From contig NZ_JAGINP010000005.1 in the NCBI RefSeq assembly GCF_017876155.1, positions 124,001 to 188,000 of the forward strand: a stretch of DNA of 64,000 nt, read 5' to 3'. Source of the stretch: Azospirillum rugosum (GTDB lineage: Bacteria > Pseudomonadota > Alphaproteobacteria > Azospirillales > Azospirillaceae). A model generated the notes under the pieces. That model did no database searches. It had not been told where the DNA came from and saw only the letters and a list, made by a program, of their open reading frames with translations. The position numbers and the translations under genes were made by a program. Positions 16,282 to 24,346 of this stretch are shown here, in pieces. Each line of letters opens with the position of its first letter. Within the stretch, counting starts at the first letter, position 1.

Positions 16282-18531
16282 ATGGCCACGCTGATCATCA
16301 CGGAAAAGTCCAGCCAAGCAAAGGACCTGCGCGCCGCGCTCGGAGAGCGCTACGGGCGCATACTGCCGGCCGAGGGGCACCTGCTGCGGCTCGCCGAGCC
16401 GGACGAGGTGAATCCGGAGTGGAAGCGCTGGTCCTCCACCCTGCTGAAGCCGGACGGACTGTACCCGACGCGCCCCGACAGCGGCGGTAACAAATCGGCG
16501 AAACTGGCGGCGATCAAGGCGGCGCTGAAGGGCTGCGACCAGGTCATCCTCGCCACCGACTGCGACCGCGAGGGGCAGCTGATCGGCCAGGAGATCCTGG
16601 AGCATGTCGGCTATCGCGGCCGGGTGCAGCGGGCCCTGTTCACCGCCCAGGATCCCAAGACGATCCGCGACGCCTTCGCGAAGCTGAAGCCGAACGCCGA
16701 GCTGCGTCCGCTCTACGAAGCGGCGGTGGCACGCCAGCAGGCCGATCAGATCTTCAACCTCTCCCTGACGCGCACGGCGACCAAGACCCTGTTGGCGCCG
16801 GGCACCCGCGGGGTGATCGGCATCGGCCGGGTGAAGACCCCGACGCTGGCCATCGTCTGCATGCGCGAGCTGGAAATCCGCAACTTCAAGCCGGAGGACT
16901 ACTTCGAGGTCGTGGCGACGGCGACGGCCGCCAACGGCAGCTTCCAGATGCGCCACGCCCCGCCGCCGAAGGACCGCATCAAGGACCGCGCCCGTGCCGA
17001 GGCCATCGCCCGCGCGGCGGACGGCCACAGCGGCCCGCTGTCGGTGGAGGTGGAGGAGAAGCGGCAGGGGCCGCCGAAGCTCTACGACCTGCCCTCGCTG
17101 CAGAAGACCTGCGGCCAGCGCTGGGGCTGGACCGCCGACCGGACGCTGGAGGTCGCGCAGGAACTCTATGACGGCGACGGCAAGAAGCTGATCACCTACC
17201 CGCGCGCGGAGGCCCGCTACCTGTCGGAGAACCAGATCGCCGACGTGCCGGCCATCACCGGCGCCCTGACCCGCTTGCGCGGCTTCGCGCACCTGGACCT
17301 GTCGCGGCCGGTGATCCGCCGGGGCAAGTCCGGCCACTTCTCCGACAAGGCGCTGGAGGGCGTGTCGCACCACGCCATCGTGCCCAACGTCAACGTGCTG
17401 GACGACCTGGAAAGCCGGCTGAACCGCCTGACCGACGACGAGAAGCGGCTGTTCGCCCTGATCTGCCGCTCCTACCTCGCCGCCGTGATGCCGGATTACG
17501 AGTACCGGCAGACCACGGTGCTGATGGATGTGCCGGTGGCCAATGAAAATGGAAGTATTAAGCCCGTGGCCTTCCGCGCGGTCGGGCGCATTCCGCTGAA
17601 GCTCGGCTGGAAGGCGGCTTTCGGCTCCGCCGAGACGGACGGCAAGCCGGAGGACGAGGCGGAGCAGACGCTGCCCCCGCTTACCCACGGCGAATCGGCC
17701 GCCCTGTCCGACCCGAAGGTCGAGGCCAAGCGCACCCAGGCGCCGCCGCGCTACAACGAGGGCACGCTGGTCGACGCCATGCAGAACGCCTGGCGCTTCG
17801 TCGAGGATCCCGCGCTCCGTGATCGCCTGAAGGAGGCCAAGGGCATCGGCACCCCGGCCACCCGGGCGGAGATCATCAAGGGCCTGCGCCGGCAGAACCT
17901 GCTGGGCGCCGACGGCAAGTGGCTGGTCCCGACCCCCGCCGGGCTGCAACTGTTCGAGACGTTGCGCGGCGCCGCCCCGACGCTCGTCGATCCGGGCACC
18001 ACCGCGCTGTGGGAAATGAAGCTGGACGAGGTCGTCACCGGCCGCGCCGACTTCCGCACGGTGATCGACGGCATCGCTGACGAGGCCGGGCGGCTGATCG
18101 GCGCGCTGGTCGGCAACCGCGGGCCGGCGGTTGACTTGGGTGTCCGGGCTCCGGTTCGCGCGGTGCGCGGGGCCGGCGGACGGCGGCGGGCCGCCGCACC
18201 CCGCGCCAGTTCCGGGGCTTCCGCGACTCCCCGCACCCGCAAGCGGACCACGAAGGCACCCCTCCCCGAGGCCGTAGTCGAGGGCGAGGCGCCGAAGCCG
18301 CGCCGCACCCGCAAGACGAAGGCCGCCGCAGCGCCGGTCGACGTCGCCACCCTGTCCGAGGCACCGCCCCCCGCCCCGCCCCCGAGCGCCGGCCGGCGCA
18401 AGGCCCCGACCGACAAGATGGTCGCCTTCGCCCGCAGCCTCGCCGACCGCAAGGGCGTGGAGCTTCCCGACGCGGTGTTGCAAGACTTCGACAGCTGCCG
18501 CCAATTCCTGGACCAGCACGCGCGGGGATGA
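16282..18531 (+). CDS. topB: Type IA DNA topoisomerase (topoisomerase III-like)
   Basis: A 749-residue type IA topoisomerase. The N-terminal Toprim domain has the catalytic Glu8 (IITEKSSQA) and D93-x-D95-x-E97 (DCDREG). The active-site Tyr306 lies in KKLITYPRAEARYLSE, the topoisomerase III form, and GIGRVKTPTLAIV is a conserved core stretch. After the core (about residue 610) comes a Pro/Ala/Lys/Arg-rich low-complexity tail (RTRKTKAAAAP) and a short C-terminal helical segment; no zinc fingers are present. It relaxes or decatenates single-stranded or negatively supercoiled DNA. ATG 16282 is used because upstream sequence belongs to the divergent protease gene. Confidence 0.88.
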   Translation: MATLIITEKSSQAKDLRAALGERYGRILPAEGHLLRLAEPDEVNPEWKRWSSTLLKPDGLYPTRPDSGGNKSAKLAAIKAALKGCDQVILATDCDREGQLIGQEILEHVGYRGRVQRALFTAQDPKTIRDAFAKLKPNAELRPLYEAAVARQQADQIFNLSLTRTATKTLLAPGTRGVIGIGRVKTPTLAIVCMRELEIRNFKPEDYFEVVATATAANGSFQMRHAPPPKDRIKDRARAEAIARAADGHSGPLSVEVEEKRQGPPKLYDLPSLQKTCGQRWGWTADRTLEVAQELYDGDGKKLITYPRAEARYLSENQIADVPAITGALTRLRGFAHLDLSRPVIRRGKSGHFSDKALEGVSHHAIVPNVNVLDDLESRLNRLTDDEKRLFALICRSYLAAVMPDYEYRQTTVLMDVPVANENGSIKPVAFRAVGRIPLKLGWKAAFGSAETDGKPEDEAEQTLPPLTHGESAALSDPKVEAKRTQAPPRYNEGTLVDAMQNAWRFVEDPALRDRLKEAKGIGTPATRAEIIKGLRRQNLLGADGKWLVPTPAGLQLFETLRGAAPTLVDPGTTALWEMKLDEVVTGRADFRTVIDGIADEAGRLIGALVGNRGPAVDLGVRAPVRAVRGAGGRRRAAAPRASSGASATPRTRKRTTKAPLPEAVVEGEAPKPRRTRKTKAAAAPVDVATLSEAPPPAPPPSAGRRKAPTDKMVAFARSLADRKGVELPDAVLQDFDSCRQFLDQHARG

Positions 18532-18548
18532 TCTTTACGTAAGCGCCG

Positions 18549-18666
18549 GCGCTGGGCCCCCTTCCTCCCAGCCTTCGGCTGGGCCCCTCCTTCCCCCACC
18601 TTCGGCGGGGGCAGGTTTGAAGCCCTCCCCCGCGAAGTGGGGGAGGGTTGGGTGGGGGCCCAGCGC
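18549..18666. repeat. GC-rich palindromic (BIME-like) repeat with 13-bp perfect inverted ends
   Basis: GCGCTGGGCCCCC (18549-18561) is exactly inverted at 18654-18666. Inside are hairpins CCCAGCCTTCGGCTGGG, CCCCCACCTTCGGCGGGGG and CCCTCCCCCGCGAAGTGGGGGAGGG. Related elements occur at 27127-27242 and 32407-32507. It fills most of the 270-bp gap after the topoisomerase gene and may also serve as its terminator. Confidence 0.75.
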
Positions 18667-18801
18667 GACCACTTCCCAGCGAAATCCCTCAACACCTGTG
18701 GCCCAGGCCACAGCGGGGCGCCGGGAGCTCCCCTATCCTCCGGCCATCGACCCCGCCGCGGCATCAGCCCGGCTTCGCAATGTTCGGAGGAGTATCATCC
18801 C

Positions 18802-19296
18802 ATGCGCCGCCTGATCCTGATCGCCGCCGCTGCCGCCACCCTGCTCTCCGCCCCGGCTTTCGCCCTGGATCTCCAGACGGGTGGACTGCCAATCGCTCCC
18901 CGGATGAACGGCCCCTTCAACCCCTTCGCCGCGTCGCAGCTCACCAGCACCAACGTCGGCGTCAACACGAACACCGCCGCCGGCATCGGCAACCGGGCGC
19001 AGCAGCAGACTCTTGGTTTCCAACAGGGCGGCTTCCCCTTCGGGCCGGGCGCGGCCTTCGGTGCGGGCGGCGGCGCTCCACTCGTCTCCACCAACGTCGG
19101 GGTCAACACGAACACCGCCGCGGGCATCGGCAACAAGGCCAAGCAGGGCGTGGCCGGCGTGTCCATTGATTTCGGCAAGGGCGGCTTCGGCCGCGGAGGC
19201 AGCCTGGTGGACACCAACGTCAACGTGAACACCAACGTCGCCGCGGGCATCGGCAACAGCGCCGGCCAGGGCGTCTTCGGGCTCCAGGGCCGCTGA
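18802..19296 (+). CDS. Secreted protein with three Asn-rich amyloid-like repeats
   Basis: A 164-residue exported protein (signal peptide MRRLILIAAAAATLLSAPAFA) whose mature part carries three spaced repeats: TNVGVNTNTAAGIGNRAQQ, TNVGVNTNTAAGIGNKAKQ and TNVNVNTNVAAGIGNSAGQ, separated by Gly/Phe-rich linkers. The alternating polar/small pattern with fixed N, G, A and terminal Q resembles stacked beta-strand-turn-beta repeats as in curlin-like or other functional amyloids. No curli or fap assembly gene is present nearby. CGGAGGAG precedes ATG 18802. It heads a run of four small genes on the same strand (to 20937) that are likely functionally linked. Family unrecognised. Confidence 0.75.
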   Translation: MRRLILIAAAAATLLSAPAFALDLQTGGLPIAPRMNGPFNPFAASQLTSTNVGVNTNTAAGIGNRAQQQTLGFQQGGFPFGPGAAFGAGGGAPLVSTNVGVNTNTAAGIGNKAKQGVAGVSIDFGKGGFGRGGSLVDTNVNVNTNVAAGIGNSAGQGVFGLQGR

Positions 19297-19310
19297 TCGG
19301 CCGTTCGACC

Positions 19311-19345
19311 GGATGCCGCCGGACCATCCGGCGGCATCCCTTTCC
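19311..19345 (+). terminator. Hairpin terminator or attenuator after the Asn-repeat gene
   Basis: A perfect 12-bp stem GGATGCCGCCGG / CCGGCGGCATCC with a 5-nt loop is followed by CTTTCC, 15 bp after the stop codon. The weak U-tract suggests partial termination, which would make the repeat protein more abundant than downstream products. Confidence 0.55.
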
Positions 19346-19379
19346 ATGCCTTGCGACCAGTCAAGGGAGAGCTTCCGCC

Positions 19380-19799
19380 ATGCTTCGCCTCGCCCTGCCG
19401 GCCTTCGGCCCTGTCGCCGCAATCCTGCTCCTGACCGCCGCCCCCGCGGGCGCGGAGAACCTCGCCTGCCAGTCGGTCAACGGCAAGACGGTGTGCAGCC
19501 GCGGCACCCTGTCCTGCCAGACGCTGAACGACAAGACGACCTGCACGACCGGGCCGGGCGTGCTGAGCTGCGAGACGGTCAACGGCAACACCTCCTGCCG
19601 CCGCAGCTCCGCGCAGCCCGACCTGAAGCCGCTGACCACGCCGCCGATGCCCCAGATGCCGTCCCTGGCACCGTCGGCCCGGCCCACGCCCGACCGTCCC
19701 TTCGGCCGCAAAGCCCCCTTCGAGGAGGATGCGCGTATCGATGAGGACACTCACGGCCTGACCGTCCGGGTCGGCCAGCTGGTGGCTTCCATTGACTAG
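19380..19799 (+). CDS. Secreted protein with three Cys-bracketed repeats
   Basis: A 139-residue exported protein (signal peptide ending near PAGA-ENL). The mature N-terminal half has three tandem units of the form C-x3-N-[GD]-[KN]-T-x-C: CQSVNGKTVC, CQTLNDKTTC and CETVNGNTSC, each about 19 residues apart. Each unit can close a small disulfide loop, giving a cross-linked beta structure suited to the periplasm or cell surface. The C-terminal half is Pro-rich (PPMPQMPSLAPSARPTP) and then acidic. The start at 19380 has AGGGAGAG upstream. It lies 83 bp after the Asn-repeat gene and shares its direction. No known family was recognised. Confidence 0.72.
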   Translation: MLRLALPAFGPVAAILLLTAAPAGAENLACQSVNGKTVCSRGTLSCQTLNDKTTCTTGPGVLSCETVNGNTSCRRSSAQPDLKPLTTPPMPQMPSLAPSARPTPDRPFGRKAPFEEDARIDEDTHGLTVRVGQLVASID

Positions 19800-19833
19800 C
19801 CCCGCACGAGCAACCGGAACGGAGGGTCCCGTC

Positions 19834-20049
19834 ATGCCCCTTCCCGACAGCCTGGAGGCCGTCGCCCGCGACCGCCTCGCCCAACTCGGCCTGCGCGACT
19901 GCGCCTATGTCAAGGCGGTGACCCGCCGGGGACGGACCCGCTACGTCGCCTACGGCGCCGACGGGACGAAGCTTTGGCAGTTCCGCAGCCGCGAACTGGC
20001 CGACGCCGCCATGGCCCAGCAGGATCTGCGGGCGCTGAGCGTCCACTGA
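19834..20049 (+). CDS. Small DUF1150-like protein (71 aa)
   Basis: A 71-residue cytosolic-looking protein: MPLPDSLEAVARDRLAQLG, then YVKAV...RYVAYGADGTKLWQF and the end QQDLRALSVH. The pattern of a Y-ADG-T strand, an R-x-E-L-A helix and a terminal DL-x3-SVH is like the small DUF1150 proteins of alphaproteobacteria; I assign this from memory of the family pattern only. ATG 19834 is preceded by GGAACGGAGGG; a frame beginning at 19792 overlaps the preceding gene and is less likely. It lies in the middle of the secreted-repeat cluster but has no signal peptide itself. Confidence 0.6.
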   Translation: MPLPDSLEAVARDRLAQLGLRDCAYVKAVTRRGRTRYVAYGADGTKLWQFRSRELADAAMAQQDLRALSVH

Positions 20050-20136
20050 AAGATGTGGCCCGCCTCACAGCGGCGCGGCGGCCTCCCGCCTAGGATGCCC
20101 TCACGACACCACGCCCGCCGAACGAAGGAGCCCACG

Positions 20137-20937
20137 ATGGTCCGCACCGCACTGCTCTCCGGGTTTGCCGCCCTGGCGCTTCTGGGCGGAACCGCCGCCG
20201 CGCAGGACGCGGGCGGCTTCGCGGTCGATCCGCGGCTGGGCGCAACCGTCGGCATGTCGATGGGCATGGGGATGGGGATGCCGCCCCTGATGCCGCGCCA
20301 GCCGGTCTTCGCCAACGCCGCGCCGCGCGGGGCGCCTCCGGGCGCCACGGTCACCAACCCGAACGTCAGCCGCAGGGAGCTGTCGCAGCAGGCCATCACC
20401 AAGATCCGCGGCGACGCCGGCTTCCTGGGCGGCTTCAACAAGGGCCAGGCGCTGGCCGGCAGCCGTCAGCCGCCGCCGGAGCCGATCGTCCCGAACTTCA
20501 ACTTCATCGACGCGCCCTTCATCGTGAACAACTTCGACAGCTCGCTGGCCCTGTCCTTCGGCGACAGCAACGTGACGCAGCAGTTCGTGGTGCAGGGCGG
20601 CGAGGGCGGCGAGGCCGTCGGGGACGCCGGGGGTGCAGCGCCCGCGGCGCAGCCCCAGGCCCAGGCTCCCACGCCGGCCCCGACGCAGACGGCCGCACCC
20701 GCCGTGCCGACGCCGAAGCCCATGCCGGGCGTGTTCACCGGCAACGGCCGCGTCCCGGCGCCCGGCGAGATCGACGGGCTGTCGTCCGCCTTCGGCCCGC
20801 TGCCCCACCTGCCGACGGCGCTCGCCAACGGCGGGATCCAGTTCAACAACGTCGGCAGCGCCTTCAACGCCGCCGTCGGCCAGGGCAACACCGCCATCCA
20901 GAACTTCACCAGTGTGCAGAAGCGCGGCAGGCGCTGA
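20137..20937 (+). CDS. Secreted protein with curlin-like C-terminal motif and Met/Pro-rich linkers
   Basis: A 266-residue exported protein (signal peptide ending near TAAA-QDA). Features in order: a Met-Gly-rich run (GMSMGMGMGMPPLMP) at about residues 44-58; a basic helical segment ELSQQAITKIRGDAGFLGGF; a beta-rich block NFNFIDAPFIVNNFDSSLAL ending GDSNVTQQFVVQ; a Pro/Ala/Gln linker (about 165-200); and a C-terminal block with AFNAAVGQGNTAIQNFTSVQ. The G-x-x-N-x-x-x-Q patterns recall curlin repeats, though only two degenerate copies are present. AACGAAGGAG precedes ATG 20137. It is the last gene of the four-gene run and is followed by a strong bidirectional terminator. Function unknown; a surface or fibre-associated role is inferred from the neighbours. 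Confidence 0.7.
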   Translation: MVRTALLSGFAALALLGGTAAAQDAGGFAVDPRLGATVGMSMGMGMGMPPLMPRQPVFANAAPRGAPPGATVTNPNVSRRELSQQAITKIRGDAGFLGGFNKGQALAGSRQPPPEPIVPNFNFIDAPFIVNNFDSSLALSFGDSNVTQQFVVQGGEGGEAVGDAGGAAPAAQPQAQAPTPAPTQTAAPAVPTPKPMPGVFTGNGRVPAPGEIDGLSSAFGPLPHLPTALANGGIQFNNVGSAFNAAVGQGNTAIQNFTSVQKRGRR

Positions 20938-20950
20938 CACCCGAGCAACA

Positions 20951-20986
20951 AAAAGGGCCCTCTCCCCAGTCGGGGGAGAGGGCCTT
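20951..20986. terminator. Bidirectional terminator between convergent genes
   Basis: AAAAGG(G)CCCTCTCCCC pairs with GGGGAGAGGGCCTTTT around an AGTC-type loop. The flanking A and T tracts make it functional on both strands, between the secreted-protein gene (+) and the beta-glucan synthase gene (-). Confidence 0.8.
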
Positions 20987-21004
20987 TTCCTTGCGAGAGG
21001 ACCG

Positions 21005-23650
21005 TTACGCGGTGACCGCGTCGCGGGCCGGCTGCTGGGCGGCCGGCTGGCCGACCGTTTGCGGGACCGGCAGCGGGGCCGGGCGCGGAGCGCGGGCCGG
21101 CAGCATGTCGCCGATCGCGAAGCCCACCGCCATGAGGTTCGGCACGGCCATGGCGAACAGAAGGGCCGACCACAGCTCCAGCGACAGGGTGCCCAGCGGG
21201 TTCACCAGGGCCGCGGTGGCCGAGGCCGCCAGCAGAGCGCCGGACAGGTAGGCTTCCGGCTTGGCGCAGAAGCGGCTGGGGGCCCGCTTGCCGCCCTTGG
21301 CGGTGACGCGGAAGGCGTCACGCTTGCGGATCACACCGCGGAGCGCCGCCATCGCCACCGTGGTGGACAGCGCCATGCCGACGGCGCAGGCCCCGATGCT
21401 CTCCTTCCACGAGTTGCCCGAGGCGTAGCGGGAGGCCAGCAGGCTCGAACCGGCGCGCAGGACCAGGGCGCCCAGCACCGCGGCGGTGGCCTGCACCGGC
21501 GGCAGGTGCAGCGGCAGAACCAGCGAGGCGAAGGTCCAGACGATGGCGGCGCCGGCGGCGATCACGCCCACCGCATCCGACCACCAGCGGGCCCAGTTGG
21601 TCAGGTAGCCGACCTTCTGCCCGGTGGTGAGCGCCGTGGAGCCCGGCAGGAACTTCCGCCAGTGGGCGCGCAGGATCTGCGTGGAGCCGAACACCCAGCG
21701 GTCGCGCTGCTTGCGGAACTGCATGAAGTTGTCCGGCGCCAGCCCCTCGCCCAGCCGCTCGTCCGTGTAGGCGGCGCGGTAGCCGGCCGACAGGATGCGG
21801 ATGCCAAGCTCGGTGTCCTCGCAGATGCCCTCTTCCGACCAGCCGCCGACCTGCTCCATGGCGGAGCGGCGCAGCATGATCATCGTGCCGTGGCAGATGA
21901 AGGCCTGGGTCGCCAGACCCTCCTGCATGCCGACGTCGAAGAAGGGACGGTACTCCGCGGTCATGGCGGCCTTTAGCGGGGTCTCGTAGCCGTCGCGGTG
22001 TTCCTGCGGGGCCTGCACGATGCCCACGCTGGGGTCGGCGAAGGTCGGGGCCAGCTTGTTCAGCCAGTCCGGCGACACGGTGTAGTCGGCGTCCAGAACC
22101 GCGACGATCTCGGCGGCGGGGTCGGTGTGGCGCAGCGCCGCGTTCAGCGCGCCGGCCTTGAAGCCGCTGATCTTCTTGTACCAGTGGAACTTGAACTTCG
22201 GGCCCAGCTCCGCGCACAGCTCCTCGACGGGGCGCACCAGCTCCTCGTCCTCGGTGTTGTTGATGAGGACGACGACCTCGTAGTTCGGGTAGTCCAGCCG
22301 GGCGAGCGAGGTCAGCGTGGCGGCCAGCACATCCGGCTGCTCGCGGCAGGCGGCGACGTGGATGGACACCATCGGCTTGTGCTCCGGCACGGCGGGGACC
22401 CGCGGCAGCAGCTCCGGCGCGCGGCCGGTGAACAGGCGCCGGACCACGTCGGTCAGGTCGGCGAAGGCGACGCCCATCATCAGGGCACCCAGCGCGAAGG
22501 CGGAGCCCCAGGTGGTCGCAGCACCGAAGGTCAGGTACTCGCCGTAGGCGCCGGCGACGGCGGAACCGACGCCGAAGCCGATGATGTTGGCGCCCGCCGA
22601 GGCGACCAGCGCGTAGCCCAGGCCCGTCCGGCGCCGGAAGGCGACGAAGGCCGACAAAGCGAGGCCGAGGCCAAGCGCCACGGCGGCGCCGACGCGGTCG
22701 CCGTAGGGGGCCGGGACATCGCCGGCCAGCGGCCACTTCGGCGCGCGGTCGGCGTCCAGCACGCCCCAGGTCGGGCCGGGCGAGCCCTCGATGGTGGACT
22801 TCCAGATGCCGTCGAAGGCTTCCACCACGTTGTAGTCGATGCCGAGCATGCCGGCCTCGGCCGCGAAGTTGCGGACGATGAAGGCCTGGGACTGCGGCGT
22901 GGCGTAGGCGTCGTGGAAGTTCTCGCCGCCCGACGGCCAGCCCACCTCGCCGACGAACAGCGGCTTGCCCGGGTGCGCCTTGCGCACGGTGTCCAGCCGG
23001 TCGCGGATCCAGGTCAGCGCCTTGTCGGCCGGCACGCCTTCCCAGTAGGGCAGAACGTGCACGCCCATATAGTCCGACGCCTTGATGGTCTCGTTCGCCT
23101 TGACGATCTCCGACCACACGTCGGCGGTGCCGACCTTGATGTGCTTGGGCACCCCAGCGCGCACGCGCTTGACGTAGCCGGCCAGCTGGCTGTCGGTCAG
23201 CTCGGCGCGCAGCAGCGTCTCGTTGCCGACGACGATGCGGGTGATGCCGCGCACCGTCTTCGCCAGCGTGATGGCGCGGGTGACCTCCTGCTCGTTGCGG
23301 GCCATGTCCTTGCTGAGCCAGACGCCCAGCGAGACGTCCAGGCCGTGCTTGGCCGCGATGGCCGGCACTTCGCCCTGGGAGCCCAGCGTGGAGTAGGTGC
23401 GGACACCATCGGCGAAGCCGGCGATGGCCGTCATGTCCTTGTCGATCTCCGTCTCGTCGACCACCGGCGAGTGGTTCGGGTCGTAGTCGCGGCCCGACGG
23501 GGAGTAGGACACGGATTCGATGCGTCCCGGCTGCGCATCCACAGGAGTGGGCGCGTTGCGCCAGGACCAGAAGGACGCGTGGCCGGCAGTCACGGCCAGC
23601 ATGGCGGCGGCGAGCGCCGCAGACCGGATCGAACGCTTCGGGTTGCTCAT
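21005..23650 (-). CDS. GH17-GT2 fusion membrane protein, probable cyclic/branched beta-glucan synthase
   Basis: An 881-residue two-domain membrane protein. After a signal/anchor helix (about residues 10-27) comes a GH17 beta-1,3-glucanase-like domain with both expected acids, Glu144 (VVGNETLL) and Glu235 (FVGEVGWPSGG). Several helices (about 340-425) lead to a processive GT2 domain: DADYTVSP as the D-x-D region, an ED motif (EEGICEDTELG) and QFRKQRDRW as the QxxRW motif. At least five more helices follow. This order is known from Bradyrhizobium-type NdvB/NdvC cyclic beta-(1,3),(1,6)-glucan synthases, and Azospirillum is reported to make such glucans. The start MSNPKRS at 23650 is chosen over the frame to 23716; no strong ribosome site is visible. 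Confidence 0.88.
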   Translation of the reverse strand: MSNPKRSIRSAALAAAMLAVTAGHASFWSWRNAPTPVDAQPGRIESVSYSPSGRDYDPNHSPVVDETEIDKDMTAIAGFADGVRTYSTLGSQGEVPAIAAKHGLDVSLGVWLSKDMARNEQEVTRAITLAKTVRGITRIVVGNETLLRAELTDSQLAGYVKRVRAGVPKHIKVGTADVWSEIVKANETIKASDYMGVHVLPYWEGVPADKALTWIRDRLDTVRKAHPGKPLFVGEVGWPSGGENFHDAYATPQSQAFIVRNFAAEAGMLGIDYNVVEAFDGIWKSTIEGSPGPTWGVLDADRAPKWPLAGDVPAPYGDRVGAAVALGLGLALSAFVAFRRRTGLGYALVASAGANIIGFGVGSAVAGAYGEYLTFGAATTWGSAFALGALMMGVAFADLTDVVRRLFTGRAPELLPRVPAVPEHKPMVSIHVAACREQPDVLAATLTSLARLDYPNYEVVVLINNTEDEELVRPVEELCAELGPKFKFHWYKKISGFKAGALNAALRHTDPAAEIVAVLDADYTVSPDWLNKLAPTFADPSVGIVQAPQEHRDGYETPLKAAMTAEYRPFFDVGMQEGLATQAFICHGTMIMLRRSAMEQVGGWSEEGICEDTELGIRILSAGYRAAYTDERLGEGLAPDNFMQFRKQRDRWVFGSTQILRAHWRKFLPGSTALTTGQKVGYLTNWARWWSDAVGVIAAGAAIVWTFASLVLPLHLPPVQATAAVLGALVLRAGSSLLASRYASGNSWKESIGACAVGMALSTTVAMAALRGVIRKRDAFRVTAKGGKRAPSRFCAKPEAYLSGALLAASATAALVNPLGTLSLELWSALLFAMAVPNLMAVGFAIGDMLPARAPRPAPLPVPQTVGQPAAQQPARDAVTA

Positions 23651-23841
23651 GTGGGGAGGTTCGCAAGCCTGGAAGTGGGGTGGCGGGCGCCACCGGACAC
23701 TGAGACGAACGTGCACCGCAAAAAACTATTCCCACAGGGCGCGCAGATTTTTCGTCCGCGGATTTTGGGCCGTTACGGCAGGGAACGGCCGGCGCTCCGC
23801 TCCTGTTGGCAGGTCCAACCACAAAGACCGGAGACGGGAGA

Positions 23842-24102
23842 ATGACCAGCAAGAAAGTCGATGTGGACGCGCTGGAAGAGACCATGGAGGAGGTCGTGGA
23901 AACGCTCGACCTCGCCGAACAGGCCGCCAACCACGCGCAGGCCCGCAACCCCGACCCCATCGACCGCGCCCGCGCCGCCGCCATTCAGAAGCAGGCGGAA
24001 GCGATGCTCGACGCGGCCGCGGAGTCCGGCGGCGGCGCGGGCGGCGAGCGCAAGGCGCCCTTCATGCCCAACCCGCCGCGCTCCGGCGGCCTGGTGAACT
24101 GA
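23842..24102 (+). CDS. Small acidic hypothetical protein (86 aa)
   Basis: An 86-residue protein with an N-terminal acidic amphipathic helix (DALEETMEEVVETLDLAEQA), an Ala-rich middle and a Gly/Pro-rich end (GGGAGGERKAPFMPNPPRSG). There is no signal peptide or membrane segment. GGAGACGGGAG precedes ATG 23842. It is transcribed divergently from the glucan synthase (191 bp between starts) and is followed 25 bp later by another small helical protein. I do not recognise a family. The helix pattern suggests coiled-coil or partner binding. Confidence 0.6.
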   Translation: MTSKKVDVDALEETMEEVVETLDLAEQAANHAQARNPDPIDRARAAAIQKQAEAMLDAAAESGGGAGGERKAPFMPNPPRSGGLVN

Positions 24103-24127
24103 GACCCAAGCGGAAAAGGAAACGAAC

Positions 24128-24343
24128 ATGGCCGGCAAACACGAGCAGAGCCCGGAACACAAGAAGGCCCACGACCTCGCCGAGGAGGCCATCGAGAAGG
24201 CCGCCGACGGCGACACCCGCAAGGCGCGGGAACTGGCCGATCAGGCCAAGGACATCGACCCGAAGATCAGCGAGGAAATGGCCAAGGAGATCGAGGACGA
24301 CCGCCGCAAGGCGGAGAAGTTCAAGGGTCAGGGCGAGAGGTAA
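24128..24343 (+). CDS. Small charged helical hypothetical protein (71 aa)
   Basis: A 71-residue protein of almost entirely helical, highly charged sequence (AEEAIEKAADGDTRKARELA, KEIEDDRRKAEKFKGQ). It looks like one or two TPR-like or coiled-coil hairpins: the ADGDTRKARELADQAKDIDP stretch fits a TPR half-repeat. AAAGGAAACGAAC precedes ATG 24128. It lies 25 bp after the previous small gene and is probably in the same transcript. Function unknown. Confidence 0.6.
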   Translation: MAGKHEQSPEHKKAHDLAEEAIEKAADGDTRKARELADQAKDIDPKISEEMAKEIEDDRRKAEKFKGQGER

Positions 24344-24346
24344 ATT

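Noticed and set aside
18549-18666. Clustered palindromes as a possible CRISPR array
   Set aside because: There are no regularly spaced direct repeats with unique spacers and no cas genes; the structure is inverted-repeat, BIME-like.
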